Positions 48,279 to 59,818 of a DNA stretch of 64,000 bases are shown here, piece after piece. A program made the position numbers and the translations under genes. The stretch lies in contig BDSI01000063.1 of NCBI GenBank assembly GCA_003117195.1, positions 124,001-188,000 of the forward strand, written 5' to 3'. Source of the DNA: Eudorina sp. 2006-703-Eu-15 (taxonomy: Eukaryota; Chlorophyta; Chlorophyceae; Chlamydomonadales; Volvocaceae). Within the stretch, counting starts at the first letter, position 1. Every line of letters starts with the position of its first letter. Under the pieces are notes generated by a model. That model was given only the letters and a program-made list of their open reading frames with translations, did not search any database and was not told where the DNA came from.

Positions 48279-50894
48279 TCACTCCAGCAGCTCCAGCCTC
48301 TCCGCCAGCATCATCCCCGACTCCCACCGCTGGGTGGGCAGCTCGTCCATGTCGAATGAGGGCTCCAGGGGTACCTCCCTGGAACCGGCCCGCGGCTGCG
48401 TGCCGAACCCTGGCGGGCCGTGTGCAGCTGGCCCCAGGCCAGGGCCGTCCGCTCCCGTGTCCGCTCCCGTGTCCGCCCACCCGGTCCACTGACCAGCGCC
48501 AGCTCTGTATGCTTGTGTCTGTGCCTGCGTGTGCACTGGACGGCCCTGTGGTGCGAAAGCATGTGGCGGTTCCTGCGGCATGCGGCCGGCGGGCTGAGCT
48601 CGCGGGTTCAAGTCGCGGGCAGGCAAGGATGCCGCCGGGCCCGGCGGTGCCTGCCGCGACGCCGCGCCGGGCGCCGGCACGGCGGCGGCGCTGCGCACCG
48701 CGACGGCGCCTCCCTCCAACCCAGATGCCAGCGCCGCCTCTTCCTCGGCGACCATGCGTCGCAGCGTCTCCAGCAGCCGCTCAGTGGCCGCCACTTCCTC
48801 CCGCAGCGCCCGTAGCCGTGCAAGTCGCTGCTCCCGCGTCACCCGCACTCCGCCGTCGCCCTCACCCCGACCTGCGTGCAGCCGGTCCCGATCGTCTTCC
48901 GCCGCAGTCACCTCCGCGGGGACACGGCCTACTGCCCCAGCACCAGAGCCGCCTTCAGCGCCTGCTTGCTGTAGGCCGCTTGGACGCTCGGCTGCTGCAT
49001 CGCCAAGCTCCGCCAGCCCTGCTGGGTCGTCGAATAGCAGCTGCGCCAGCAGCTCCGGGGTGCCGTAGTTACGAGGATCGTCAAGGAGGGATGCGGCAAC
49101 GCCGGGGGCACTGCCGGCGTGCGGCCGCGTCTCGCCGGGCGCCGCAGCAATCCGATCATCTGCCGCTGAAGGGTTACACATGCTATTTCCTCCTGTACCT
49201 GCACCTCCTTCACCACTGACAGGGCGCGGCTGTGTGACCGTCATTTCGACGACATTCCGAGCTGCGGCACCCGGTTGTGACTCATGTCCCCTCGGTACAG
49301 CCGCGGCTGAGCCCGCGGCGGTAGCAGCAGCCCCTGCCCCGTTTCTGAAGGGTGCCAGACCCGAAGGACTCTGTCGTACGACCTCCCGCGACCCCGGCTC
49401 GGAAGCCACGGCTACAGCCCCGGAAGCGGCGACTGCACACCGCCGAAGTGACCTAAAGCTGCAGTCGACAGGCACTGACGAAGCGGCCACCGCGTACAGC
49501 GCCTGGCCGTCCGCCCAGCAGCCGCGATGCACCCCGCGGGCTGCGTGCGTGCTGCTGCTCAGCGCGCGCGCACCAACGCTTGCGCCGTCGGCCGCGGCCC
49601 TGTCGCTAGCTTGCGGACTGCAACGGCCTTCGCTGCCGGGGCAAGGGCGGCCGCCAAAGGCTGCGCTGCCGCCATCCCAGGACCGGGACCGCTTGAGCAC
49701 TCCGCGAAGCCGGCAGCCCGGCATCGCGCCTGCCGGTCCCGTCGGGGAGCTGCCGCCGAGCCCTTCGACGTCGCACCGAGACGGCCCGCGTTCCGCCGGT
49801 GCCCGTGTCGTTGCGGCGGGTGGCCCTGCTTTCTTCTGCTGCGGTGCCGAGCCATGGCGCAGCAATGCCGCGGGCGGGTACAGCTGAGCGAGCGCACGGC
49901 GCTCCGCAACTGCTGTCGCAGAGAATGTCGTGGCTGACGTGTCATGGCTGCAAGAGCCTGTGGGTCTCGCTTTGGAGGGACAAGCAGCGGCTGGCCCTGC
50001 ATAAGCCGCACGTGCGGTGGCTGCCGCAGCGTGGGTTGCCGGAAAGCCGCCGTGTGCCTTTGGTCCGAGGTTTTCTGTAGCTCGAGGCCGCGTTGCGGCG
50101 CTGATACTGCTTCGGTCGCTGCGGACAGCGGTCGCTGGTGGCTGCAAAGGCTCCATGCCGGGAGATAGCTGTGGCTGTAATCGTGATTGGTGTTGAGGTG
50201 GTTGCGTCTGCAGGGGTTGCTGCTGATGGTGCTGATCATCTCGGCGATGTGGTTCAGGCTGATGTCGCCTAGCAGAGACGTTGTCCTTCACGGATACCCG
50301 CGGCAGCACCGGAGGATCCTGCGCTTGGCCGCTGTACGGCTGACGTGATATCGTTTGCCGTGGATGCGGGCTGAGGAGCCCTGATGCCTCCTGCCCGTGC
50401 ATTGCTGCGGTGCTCGGTGTGGATTCCACACGGTCCCGATCATCTGGCTGCTGGACATCCCGTCCGGCCGTGCCGTGGCAGCTCTGCAGGATCAGCCCGG
50501 CATTGAGCAAGATTTTCTTGCGCGGACCTGCGCAGGGTGACGGGCCGGAGGCAAGGTCCTTGTATGTTTATTGGAGGATTGGGGCAAGATTTACGTGGGG
50601 CCAGAGGACCGAATTGGCGCCACCTACCCCTTGGTGTGTACGTGGGGGCTACTTACCAAGGGGCAGACCAAGTCCCGCGAGCTCTGCATCACTCAGCTGC
50701 GCAAGTGACAGGGCATCATGGCCGAGTCCGCTGAGCAGGTCAAAGTACTTCTCGATGCGGAGGTACTGCAGGGGCGGGTTGGAGGCACAAGAGGAGACCG
50801 TTCGGTAAGGGTGCCTGGCGTTTGACGACATCGAGGATGTTTGTAAAAGAGTACTTACTTGCAGCCACGCGCGAAGGCTGGTTGTGCCTGCCAT
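48279..50894 (-). CDS. SAM-domain protein with disordered centre and C-terminal coiled coil; family unknown
   Basis: Three exons join in phase: 50894-50859, 50765-50657 and 50527-48279, giving 797 residues. The N-terminus is a sterile alpha motif spread over all three exons: SLRAWLQYLRIEKYFDLLSG, LGHDALSLAQLSDAELAGLG, LPLGPRKKILLNAGLILQ. The Trp, the LGL.LG(P)R turn and the last helix are all in place. SAM domains self-associate or bind other SAM domains or RNA. The middle 450 residues are Ala/Gln/Pro-rich and disordered. A coiled coil follows near residue 600 (REQRLARLRALREEVAATER, LLETLRRMVAEEEAALASGL). The last 20 residues (PSFDMDELPTQRWESGMMLAE) are conserved-looking and could be a short binding motif. 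A scaffold role is likely but no specific partner can be named. Confidence 0.83.
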
Positions 50895-51608
50895 TTCCTA
50901 ACAATGCCGCGGTACGAAGTCTAACGGCTTGCATCGCCTTTCGTGTGTTGCATAATCACTTGGAACTACATGGCGACTGATGTAATATATTGAGATATTG
51001 GGCGGTATTGCTCCCCAAATGCTTTCCTGACCTGCTGTCGATAACCTGACTTGACGACACGGAATCCCTCCGATTAAAAGCAGCCCTACCCAGTCTTGAG
51101 CAGGATGCTCAAAGCTGTTAGAAATAATTGTCACTTGCCGCTGTCATGCAGCGCACGCTGCACTAGTAAGACAAACCACTTTTCAAATGAATCGCCGTAC
51201 GCGTCGGCCCGATTTTGTAGCGGAGAAGATAACTTCTACACATACCCTCAAACCGGAACAAACCTCACAGGATTTGGGTTCGTGGGCATCACTTTCTTGC
51301 AACGCTTGCATTTCGCTGAGGTCGTGCAAGTTCGTTGTGGGCGGAACACGATGCAGGTCGCAAACAGCAGGGCTTCCAGCTCCCAGTTGGTCAAGGTAAA
51401 TATATTGATGATGGCTGTTGGGTGCGACCCTGGCGTTAGTGCGGGTGGTTCATGTGGTTCTTGCAACGCGGACGCTGTATTGGCCACAAGGCAGCACCTC
51501 GCCCTGCTGACATGCTCTTACTGATGTTAAGGCTTTCGCCAAACATAAACAGCTATGCTGATCACACCGTTACCTGCTAATGTTGGGGTGTGTTGTTGAG
51601 GTGGTTTG
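50895..51608. promoter_or_regulatory. Divergent intergenic region between the SAM-domain gene and the desaturase
   Basis: About 700 bases of lower GC between two divergent starts. It must include both promoters. No specific element recognised. Confidence 0.45.
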
Positions 51609-54600
51609 ATGGCTTTACCTTGCGTGCAAGCGCAGGGCCGGATCGCCGCTCGGCTGACGCCATGCCGTGCCGCCAAGCCTTCTAACAACTTTAGCCAGCG
51701 TGGCAGCCGGTTGACGGCCAGGGTGATTGCTGAGCCTCCCGTCACAACATCGGTTCCTGTTACCGACGCGGCGCCAAAGACAATCCCCAGCGGCGGTGAC
51801 CCGTGGGAAGACGAGAAGTGGACCAAATACAAGTAAGTCGGTTGGCCCGGGCTGCAGACTTGAAACAGGGTCACCGTAGTGTCCCTTGTAGTAATAGTCG
51901 CCACGGTAGTTGACGTCGCCAATACTTCCATGCAACTCCCGATGGAGCAGTTGCGGTTGAGAACGTTCACAGACCTATCCATGTTGCAAGGTTACGTCCA
52001 CGCGCAAGATGGGCATGCCGACGCACTCGCCGTGCACGTCTTCATCTGCGTTACACGGTGTGCCCATTGGCAGGTGGACGGTCTACCGTGGCGTTGCTTA
52101 CGACCTGACCCCGTACCTGAACCGTCACCCGGGTGGGAGGTGGCTGCTGAACCTGGCGATTGGGCGCGATGCGACGGCTCTGTTCGAGTCGTACCACCTC
52201 CGGCCAGAGGTGAGGGGGATTCCGATGTCGACGCACAACATGTCCTTACTGACAGACCGCGCAGACGGCAGATGCTCTCTAACCAATATGGCAGCCATTT
52301 TTAACAATTGAGTATGGCATAACACATACGCGCGTCCGATGACGGTCGGTCGCCCGAGCGGTTGGCTGTCCGACCCAGGACGCTTTTACCCTACAAGTAA
52401 AAGCGTCCTGGGTCCTCCTTACTGCATTTGTTTGGCCTTGCGGCAACTCCTTGATGTGGGTCCTCCTTACGCACTCGTTGCAGGTGGCCGCGGCGCAGCT
52501 GAAGCGCCTGCCCGTGCTGGAGGGCTTCCCGGTGGAGGCGGTGCCGCAGGCACCCCGTCCCAACGACAGTGAACTATACAATGCGATCAGGTGCGATCAG
52601 AACTCCGTAGATTGCTTCGCAGTAAAACGTCCGACCATGACATGTGGGGAGTTCGCGCCAAAAGAAGTGGACGGCTTGAGACTCTTTGAACGTATCTTCC
52701 GACGTGCATTCCCACCATTCGGCACCGTTCGGTTCGAGACTCTGGCTGGAACTGCGGAACTGAACGACTCCCGTGTGCTCCGCCCAGGGAGCGTGTTCGC
52801 ACGGAGGTGTTCAAGGGCACCGAAATTAAGGGCGCTCACCGCTCGGGAAGCGAGGGCGCTGCGCTGGCGGTGCTTTCATACGCAGCACTGACGTACGCGC
52901 TGTATGCGTACGACACCAACCTGCTGACTGGCGGGCTTCTGGGTAAGGCACAAGGGCTTTCTTGGCCTTAAGATATGGGTAAAGTTGGCTCGGCACTGGT
53001 GCAAGGGCGCATTGAAGCAGTCCCGGGTGCTTGAAGCACGGACAGAGGCTCGGCCATAAGCGGTGCCACTCATCCCCTCCTGAAATGGCGACACCTCACT
53101 GTTCTCTCATCCGTGCAGGCCTTGGCGGGGCCTGGATCGGCCTGACCATCCAGCACTGCGGCAACCACGGCGCCATGTCCACAAACCCGATTGTGAACAA
53201 CTTGTTGGGCCTCACGAACGACCTGGCGGGCGGCTCCAGCCTCATGTGGCGCTACCACCACCAGGTGGGTCTGCGCTGCTGCGTCGTCGTGAGACGTCGG
53301 ATGTTAGCGAAGTGCGCACGATGAGTCATCGGGGCTTAGGCGAGTGGTGTCATGACCGACAAGATTCGGCGCGAGTTGATCGGCGCGGAGCGATCCGAAA
53401 TGCCATGGTCTCACTGTACGCGTGCCGGGCCTGCACGGGTGAAAACCAATGTGTTCAAACCGTGCCGGTGTCCGTCTGCAGGTGTCGCATCATGTTCACT
53501 GCAACGACGATGCCCTCGACGAGGACGTGTTCTCGGCCTTCCCGTTCCTGCGCTTCGACGACCGCCTGCCCAAGTACTGGTACCACGCCTACCAGCACAT
53601 CTACATGGTAGGCAGCCCGCACGCCGCACGCCAGCACGCGAAGGGTGGAGCCCGCCTCTCCAGGGGGCCATGTACGCACCAGCGCGTGGCGGAATGACGT
53701 GGCCCAATCAAGCGCTAGGGATAGGAAGGACAGCTGTACTCCTCCATGCAACTGCGACGATACATGTTTTTCGCGTTCCGAGGATTGTGGTTTTCTCCGG
53801 TAATATGTGCCCCGTGTTCAGGCGAGTTTCACGTTGACATTTCACCGATGCCTTCTCCTCCACCCGCGCTTGCCCTCGCAGTGGGTGCTGTTCCCGTTCC
53901 TGCAGCTGGTCTTCCAGGTGGGCGACTGGAAGGCGCTGTTCGACAACCGCACTGTGGGCGCGAGCATGTACGGCGCCTCGGACTTCGAGAAGCAGACCGT
54001 TGTTGCCGGCAAGGTGGCCCACTACTCCCTGCTGTACGGGCTGCCGCTCTTTATGCACGGGCCCAGCGCCATGCTGGCGGGTGCTGTGGGTTACCTTTTC
54101 ACCCAGGTGCGACAGGGACAAAAGCGCGTGTCGCGCAAGCCGTCGTGGCTATGTGCAGCGGCAGCGTCCGTGCATGGCGCGACTTATACTGATGACCGCC
54201 AACTCCACGTCGGATTATGCAACGGGCATGCCTAGGGTCCGTCGCAGACGTTTCCCGTCCGGAACGTGTGAGCGGAATGGACTTTTCGTTTCATTTAGGG
54301 CGCTTCCTGTCATTTATGGAGCAGAAGAAGAACGAGACACTACGTCCGTTCTGAAGGGTAATCCAAAACGAACGACTAATCGCATGATACTTCGTCGCGG
54401 CGCCTGGAATGCAGAGCATCGTCCTGGCGACCACGTTCGCGGTGTCGCACAACATCCCGGAGACCAAGCCTCTGGACCCGGGCCCCACGAAAACCAGCCT
54501 CGACATTCCGTCCACTGAGCGCGACTGGGGCGTGCAGCAGGTGCTGACGTCGGCCAACTGGGGCGGCGTCGTGGGCAACTTCTTCACGGGCGGCTTGAAC

Positions 54601-54986
54601 CTGCAGGTGCGGCATTGCTCCTGCGCACAGGCCCGCACGCACAGCGCTTGTACCCGAGGGTTTGCTTGCGATGCATGGGTTATCTGTTCCAAGGCACCAC
54701 CACATCGTCGAGTATTATGTTTTTACGACACGCGACCCGCGTCCCTGGTCGGCTCGCATTCGCGCAGATTGAGCACCACCTGTTCCCGGCAATCTCCTTC
54801 ATGCACTACCCCGCCATCTCTAAAATTGTGGAGGACGAGTGCCGCAAGCGTGGGATCAACTACTCGCACTACGGCACGCTGCCGGAGATCCTGGAGCGCT
54901 TCATGGCCTTCATGAAGGAGGCGGGCTCGGCCCCACAGCGGCCCGTCAAGCGTGACGGAGAGATGATTATGCTGTCGAAGTTCTAA
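51609..54986 (+). CDS. Cytochrome-b5 fusion front-end fatty acid desaturase, plastid-targeted (delta-4 MGDG desaturase-like)
   Basis: Nine exons join in phase: 51609-51832, 52074-52209, 52484-52590, 52788-52942, 53119-53264, 53482-53607, 53882-54106, 54415-54606 and 54768-54986, giving 509 residues. Residues 1-45 look like a chloroplast transit peptide. A cytochrome b5 domain follows, with heme ligands His93 (HPGG) and His116 (ESYHL). The desaturase part has three histidine boxes: HCGNH at 220-224, HxxxHH at 255-260, and QIEHH at 437-441, where Gln replaces the first His as in all front-end desaturases. Front-end enzymes insert a double bond between existing bonds and the carboxyl end, with electrons from the fused b5. 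The plastid leader plus b5 suggests the Chlamydomonas delta-4 enzyme that makes 16:4 on the galactolipid MGDG; regiospecificity is inferred. Intron 2 contains a perfect hairpin. Confidence 0.92.
52372..52414 (+). repeat. Perfect 18-bp inverted repeat with 7-base loop in desaturase intron 2
   Basis: GACCCAGGACGCTTTTAC at 52372-52389 is followed by a 7-base loop and its exact reverse complement at 52397-52414. Confidence 0.95.
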
Positions 54987-56708
54987 GGGGCCGTAAATGC
55001 CCAGTTCGACTGCCCTGGCAGAGCGAGTATCAAATTGCTTGGTGCGGCCACGCTCAGCGGGTTCGGAGCGGGTTCCACTCGGCGTTCGTGCGTGCACATA
55101 GCTTGGGAGGCTACGGACATGGCAAGGTTCCGTCTAGCATCCCCGCCAATGCCCTACGCGACCTGGTTTGGGGACGCGCGCCGCGGGCACTTCGAGACAA
55201 GATTGCCGTCGTGCTGTGGACGCACGAACAGGCTGTGGGCGGAAGTGCCCTTACCTTGCGGTCACGGGATGCTGCAGGCTGGCGGCTTCGGAGCAGCATC
55301 ACCCCGCCTCGCGCCTGCTAGCCGTGCTTGACTGCTGCTCATATCATTAGCTACGATAGGACTGGGAGCGTGGCGGCGTGGATCGTGGACTGGATTGAAC
55401 CCCCTGTTTGCGATCTTACGAGAGCGTGGTTGTGAAGATTGGCACATGTGTTTCGTATTCATGTATCCTGTGTGCGGAGTGATGGCCCTAAGTGGTATGT
55501 GAGTGGTCTGAAAACGTTTTGAGTGTTTTTGGTCTTCCCTTTCCCAGTTTGCGTTCCTGTCGGCATGCGTGCGCTGCAGCAGGGCCCGGATCCTTGATCT
55601 GTGAAAACTCAAGGCCTTTGCTTGAACCCCGCGATGCGCATGTGTTTACTATTTTGCAGATTTGCTGACGGCCATTAAGCGATAAATATCAACACGTATA
55701 CGGCAGTGCAGTGATGGGTGGGTTGCCTTGCGCGAGGGGTGAGTCCCTGCTGATCAGACAGGGACGAGTGCGAGCGGTACGGCAGGTATAGGTGATCTTA
55801 TTGTTACGCTCGTTGTTGTGATGACCGCCGTCCTAGCGAGAGATTCGTTGCTGTTTTGAGGTGCGTTTGTGAGCCATGGAGTGCTTGGATCATGGATTCC
55901 GTGAGTGCATGTGTGAGAAGAGCGATGAGGACGGGCCCCAACAGCGGACCGATCTGGACAGATGCAAGGATGAGTGTCGGAAGCATGAGGGAGTGGGCAT
56001 ATCAGCGATCAAATGCACGGTCGTTTGTAATGTAAATAGCACGTCAAAGGCGAGTGACCAGAAATGAATTATCGTTTGTAAGTCTCCTGTTAAAGGCAGA
56101 ATGACCAGAACTTGAGCACGACATAGTACGATGCGTTCTGCGCCCCATGGGTCCGCCACCTTAATGGTGCATTGGCCAAAACTCCAGATTACCGTTATCG
56201 GACCTTCTTTACTTGACACTTTATACTTATACAAGCCTCCTGCACTGTTGTTGTCTACCAATAGGCGTAAACGAGAAGGCAGCAGGCCTTGGCCCTTGAA
56301 GTTTACGAGACAGGCCTCTACCTGTAACGTGACATGTATTGTTATTAAAAACATATCACAACACCACCTGCAAGCTTTAAGGATACACTTTGATCCATCG
56401 CGCCCGTCGCGTCACCATCGAACGTAGTGACAGTCGCGCGCGCGGCCCCTGTGCGAAATGGACATTTTTGAACAAGCAGATGGTAGGTCCGGGGCGATCG
56501 GACGATACGAATCCATAGCCGCGCTAGGACTCATGGTCCCGATATACCGCCCGATGTACCGCCCTTTTCAGTTTTTACGCCAAGCCGGGAGGTTTTGCAA
56601 GAGGAAGAGGAGAGCGCCACATCCTCTGCTGGCAGCTACCTTCGGCCTGCCATCTGCGTGGTACGGTAGTCGCCGGACAGAGGCCATGACGCAGCGGGGC
56701 AAACCGAC
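54987..56708. other. Intergenic: desaturase 3' region and PAC1 upstream
   Basis: About 1.7 kb, noticeably more AT-rich from 55330 on. No gene-like exon was found on either strand. It holds the desaturase 3' end and the PAC1 promoter; an additional upstream exon of PAC1 could be hidden here. Confidence 0.4.
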
Positions 56709-58562
56709 ATGATTGTGTTTCGGCCCTCTATCTCGCCGCAGTGGAACCGGCAGCTGCTGCGACAACTTTACCCCCAGGGCCTGAGCTGCGGAGTGCTGGT
56801 GAGGCCGTGTATGGGGCCGGCGGCATGCGGGCACCAGCGTAATGCGGTAGCTGTCGAGGTTATCCTGCCGCCGTCTCCCCTCCCCTTCGCAGGTGGTCGC
56901 GACATGCCCCACCTCCAGTGCCCTGATTCGCGCTCTGCCCGGCAAGCAGGTGTGAAGCGCAACGGGGGGCCACAACCGTACAACACATAATGACGGCCTG
57001 ACAACCGCCCACGAACCTCGACGCCTGCTGACGCGCGCTGCGCTGACCAGTCGGTTACCACACACGTCCTGGCCCCTCCAGGACATGTCCACCCTGAACG
57101 GCTCCCCATGGCCTTCTTGTGTCTTCCTCTCCTCCCGTATCTGGGGCATTCACGCGGCCTCCGGTCTCCGACAACGTGGGGGCTATCACGCACAAACCGT
57201 TAACAACACGAGACGAATCGCAGTGACTCGTAGCAACAAGGCCACTCCACCACCTGCAATACCCAGTCGTCTGCAGAGGGGTTACCCCAATGACAAATTA
57301 ATTTACCATGCTTTGCCCGTTTTGGGCAAGTGGACCTGACGCCGCTGCGGCCATGACGGCTGTGCACACGCGCCATCACCACCCCTTCCCCCCAACCGCC
57401 CGCCCCTGCAGCTGCTGGGTTCAGTCCTTGCGCCGGGAGTCAGCCTGTCCGGCACCAGCCTTCCCTCGGCCGATCTGGTGGCCGCCGACAAGCTCTGCCC
57501 CGTGTATGCGATGCGCGCGGAGGCGCCGTCCGCCGCGGAGGGGTCCGGCGGGGAGGACGTGCTGCTGGTGTGCTGCCAGTACGAGGTGGCGCGGGAGCGG
57601 GCGGCCGCCTGGGCCCGGTCGCTGCTGGGGCAGGTCGCCAGCCGCCACGCGGTGTTTCTGGGCGCCATGGCGGCCGAGCAGTTCCGGGGGCAAGGTGCGC
57701 AACCCCCCTGGGTCAGGGTGCACACGGTCGTGGGAGACGCGCCCCAGGGGACCCCGCCTCAGGGGGCCCCGCCCCAGGCGGGCATTGGCACGGCGCAGGG
57801 TCTTTTGGTGCGGCTTTGTGGACATCACCACATTAATGGGTGGCCTACTGGGGCCGCCCGCAGCACATCATGACCTGGGCCCCCACCGTTCGCGCCCTCG
57901 GTGCCCACGTGCCCCGGCAGGTGACGCCTCACAGGAGGAGCTCATCTTCGCGCTGCGGACACGGGCCTCGCGGGAGGGCGGCCAGCTGCCGGTGCCGCTG
58001 CTGCCCACGGGCACGGTCGTGGGCGGCCTGCCCGCCGCCCTGCTGTCGCACTGCCAGGTGCGTGTTGTGGAGGGGCGGGTGTGGGAAATGGCAAATGGCG
58101 GGGGGGGGGAGTCCGCCGACACGGCCGCGCCGTATCTTAATCGCTGTTGTTGCTTGTTGCAATACACGGGCATGCCTCTGCATTGAACCCTTTGTGCCGT
58201 TTAAGGTCAGCGTCGTCAGCTCGTCACCGCTATCAACTTTAGATCTGCCGCGGATGGCACGTATCCGTTTACCAGTCAAGATGTTCCTGCACGCGCTCGC
58301 CTCATCGGTCATCCGCGCGTTGGGCCGGTTGCTGCGCTCGGTCTTGCCGCAGGTGCGCGGCGCATCGGCCGATCTGCTGGTGTTGGTGGAGATGGTGCTG
58401 GAGGGCCGGCCGGCGCTGCTGGATGCGCTGGCGACGGCGCTGGTGCCGCTGCTGCGCAGTCGCGGGGCGGTCGCGGCCGCGGAGGCGCTGCGCTGCGGCG
58501 CTGTGCTGGCGGCGGCGCGGAGGGGGCTGGCGGTCGGCACGGCGTGCGAGGTCTACGTGTAG
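56709..58562 (+). CDS. PSMG1: Proteasome assembly chaperone 1 (PAC1/PSMG1)-like
   Basis: Four exons join in phase: 56709-56798, 57412-57694, 57921-58057 and 58353-58562, giving 239 residues. Features shared with PSMG1 are LVAADKLCPVYAM, a core strand VLLVCCQYEVARERAAAWAR corresponding to the CxCSxYVAE region, and LPTGTVVGGLPAALLSHCQV, matching the family's conserved LPAAVLSYCQ. This is followed by hydrophobic strands LLVLVEMVLEG and the helix LATALVPLL. PAC1 pairs with PAC2 to help assemble the 20S alpha ring. The length is a little below the human protein (288). The N-terminus (MIVFRPSISPQWNRQLLRQL) is the least certain: the first exon is placed by its ATG and a phase-0 donor, and an upstream exon may exist. 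Convergent with the TEX47-like gene. Confidence 0.78.
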
Positions 58563-59818
58563 CAGTGGGGTGCGGTGAGGCAGTGGAGAGGGAGGGGCCC
58601 TCCGCAGTCCGCACTGCGAAGAGGATGGTATGGTGGCAAGGGCCCCCGGCCCATGTTTTTGGTTTGCGAGTGAGGATTAGAGGCGGCCGCACAGCTCGCG
58701 GTTGGCTGGCTGGCGGCCGCAGTCATGTTCGACAGTGTGCAGGTCGGTTATGATTAATATGTTCGCTGACACGGTATGTTGTAACCGGCCGGTGACCAAC
58801 TCCTCCCGGTAGTCAACAATCTCCGAAGATCGGCGGGCCAGACACTCGGGCTGCGCGGAGGGGGTTTACTGAGCGGTTCGGGTTTCCAGCGACCCAGAGG
58901 GGTAGGAGCAGTGGCTGTCGGCAGGGGTGGCCACAGCTGTGGACAACGTACCGGGTGGCGGCACCTTCCCTCAGTTGGTTTGGGCTGGGCCCCTGCGCTG
59001 TGCGGTGCTCGGGGGTGCCGCAGTTTGCTCCTCTCGGACGAGGGGGGGGGACTGGTTGCTGGCTTTCGGGTCCGCTGTCCGAGTCGGTGGTGTTGGAATG
59101 TTTCGGGTGCTGCAATGGAGTGTATGCCTGGACCTTCGGTTTGATGCCAGTGCCTTTGCCGCGAGGCCTCACCAGGGTGACCTTACCGTCGGTTTGGTGG
59201 TCTGAGCTTGGGTGATTGGGGCCCACTTGGGTGATTCGTTGCTGTTGTTACAATACGTCCGCTGATGCAAGCGGGTGCCGCCGAATCAGCTGCGACCCAT
59301 TGCCAGGCCGTACGGGTCCGTGCCTCGGCCGAGATTGGCGATGACCTGACCCGCGGGGCGTTCCGAAGGCATTCGGCCCAGCGGCGACGGCAGCCCTTGC
59401 TGACCACGACGCGACGCAGCCCAAGAGGAGCCCTCCCGGTGCAGACCGGGCGCTGCTGCGCCCGCCTCCGGTTCACCCACTAAGCGGCCCTGGGAAGCAG
59501 ACTTCCCACCGGCGGGGTCCTTGTCTTCCTTACCCACCAGCCAGGTACTCCCCCATGCAGTTTGCGCAGCGCGCGCCAGACCCGTGCCACAACCAGGTTG
59601 CGCTATTCCGTCCACACCACCTGACAATGTCCTAGGGGACACCTGCCGGAACCCCCCGACACCGGGGATGCTGCCCCCCCCCGCACCGCAGCTGCGACCG
59701 CTCTGGAGCGCCAGGGCTCCTGCCTCCATACCAGCTCCTTGGCTGACGGGCGATGGGCGGACGCCAAGGGGCCCCTTGCCTCGAAGGCACTCCGCGGGGG
59801 CCGGCCGGCCCCCGCGCA
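58563..59818. other. Intergenic between convergent genes
   Basis: About 1.25 kb between two stop codons. Plus-strand TGTAA at 58780-58784 and minus-strand TGTAA at 59248-59252 are candidate poly(A) signals. The remainder is repetitive-looking GC-rich sequence with G runs near 59041; no gene called. Confidence 0.4.
58780..58784 (+). terminator. Candidate poly(A) signal TGTAA for PAC1
   Basis: TGTAA about 220 bases downstream of the PAC1 stop codon. Confidence 0.45.
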
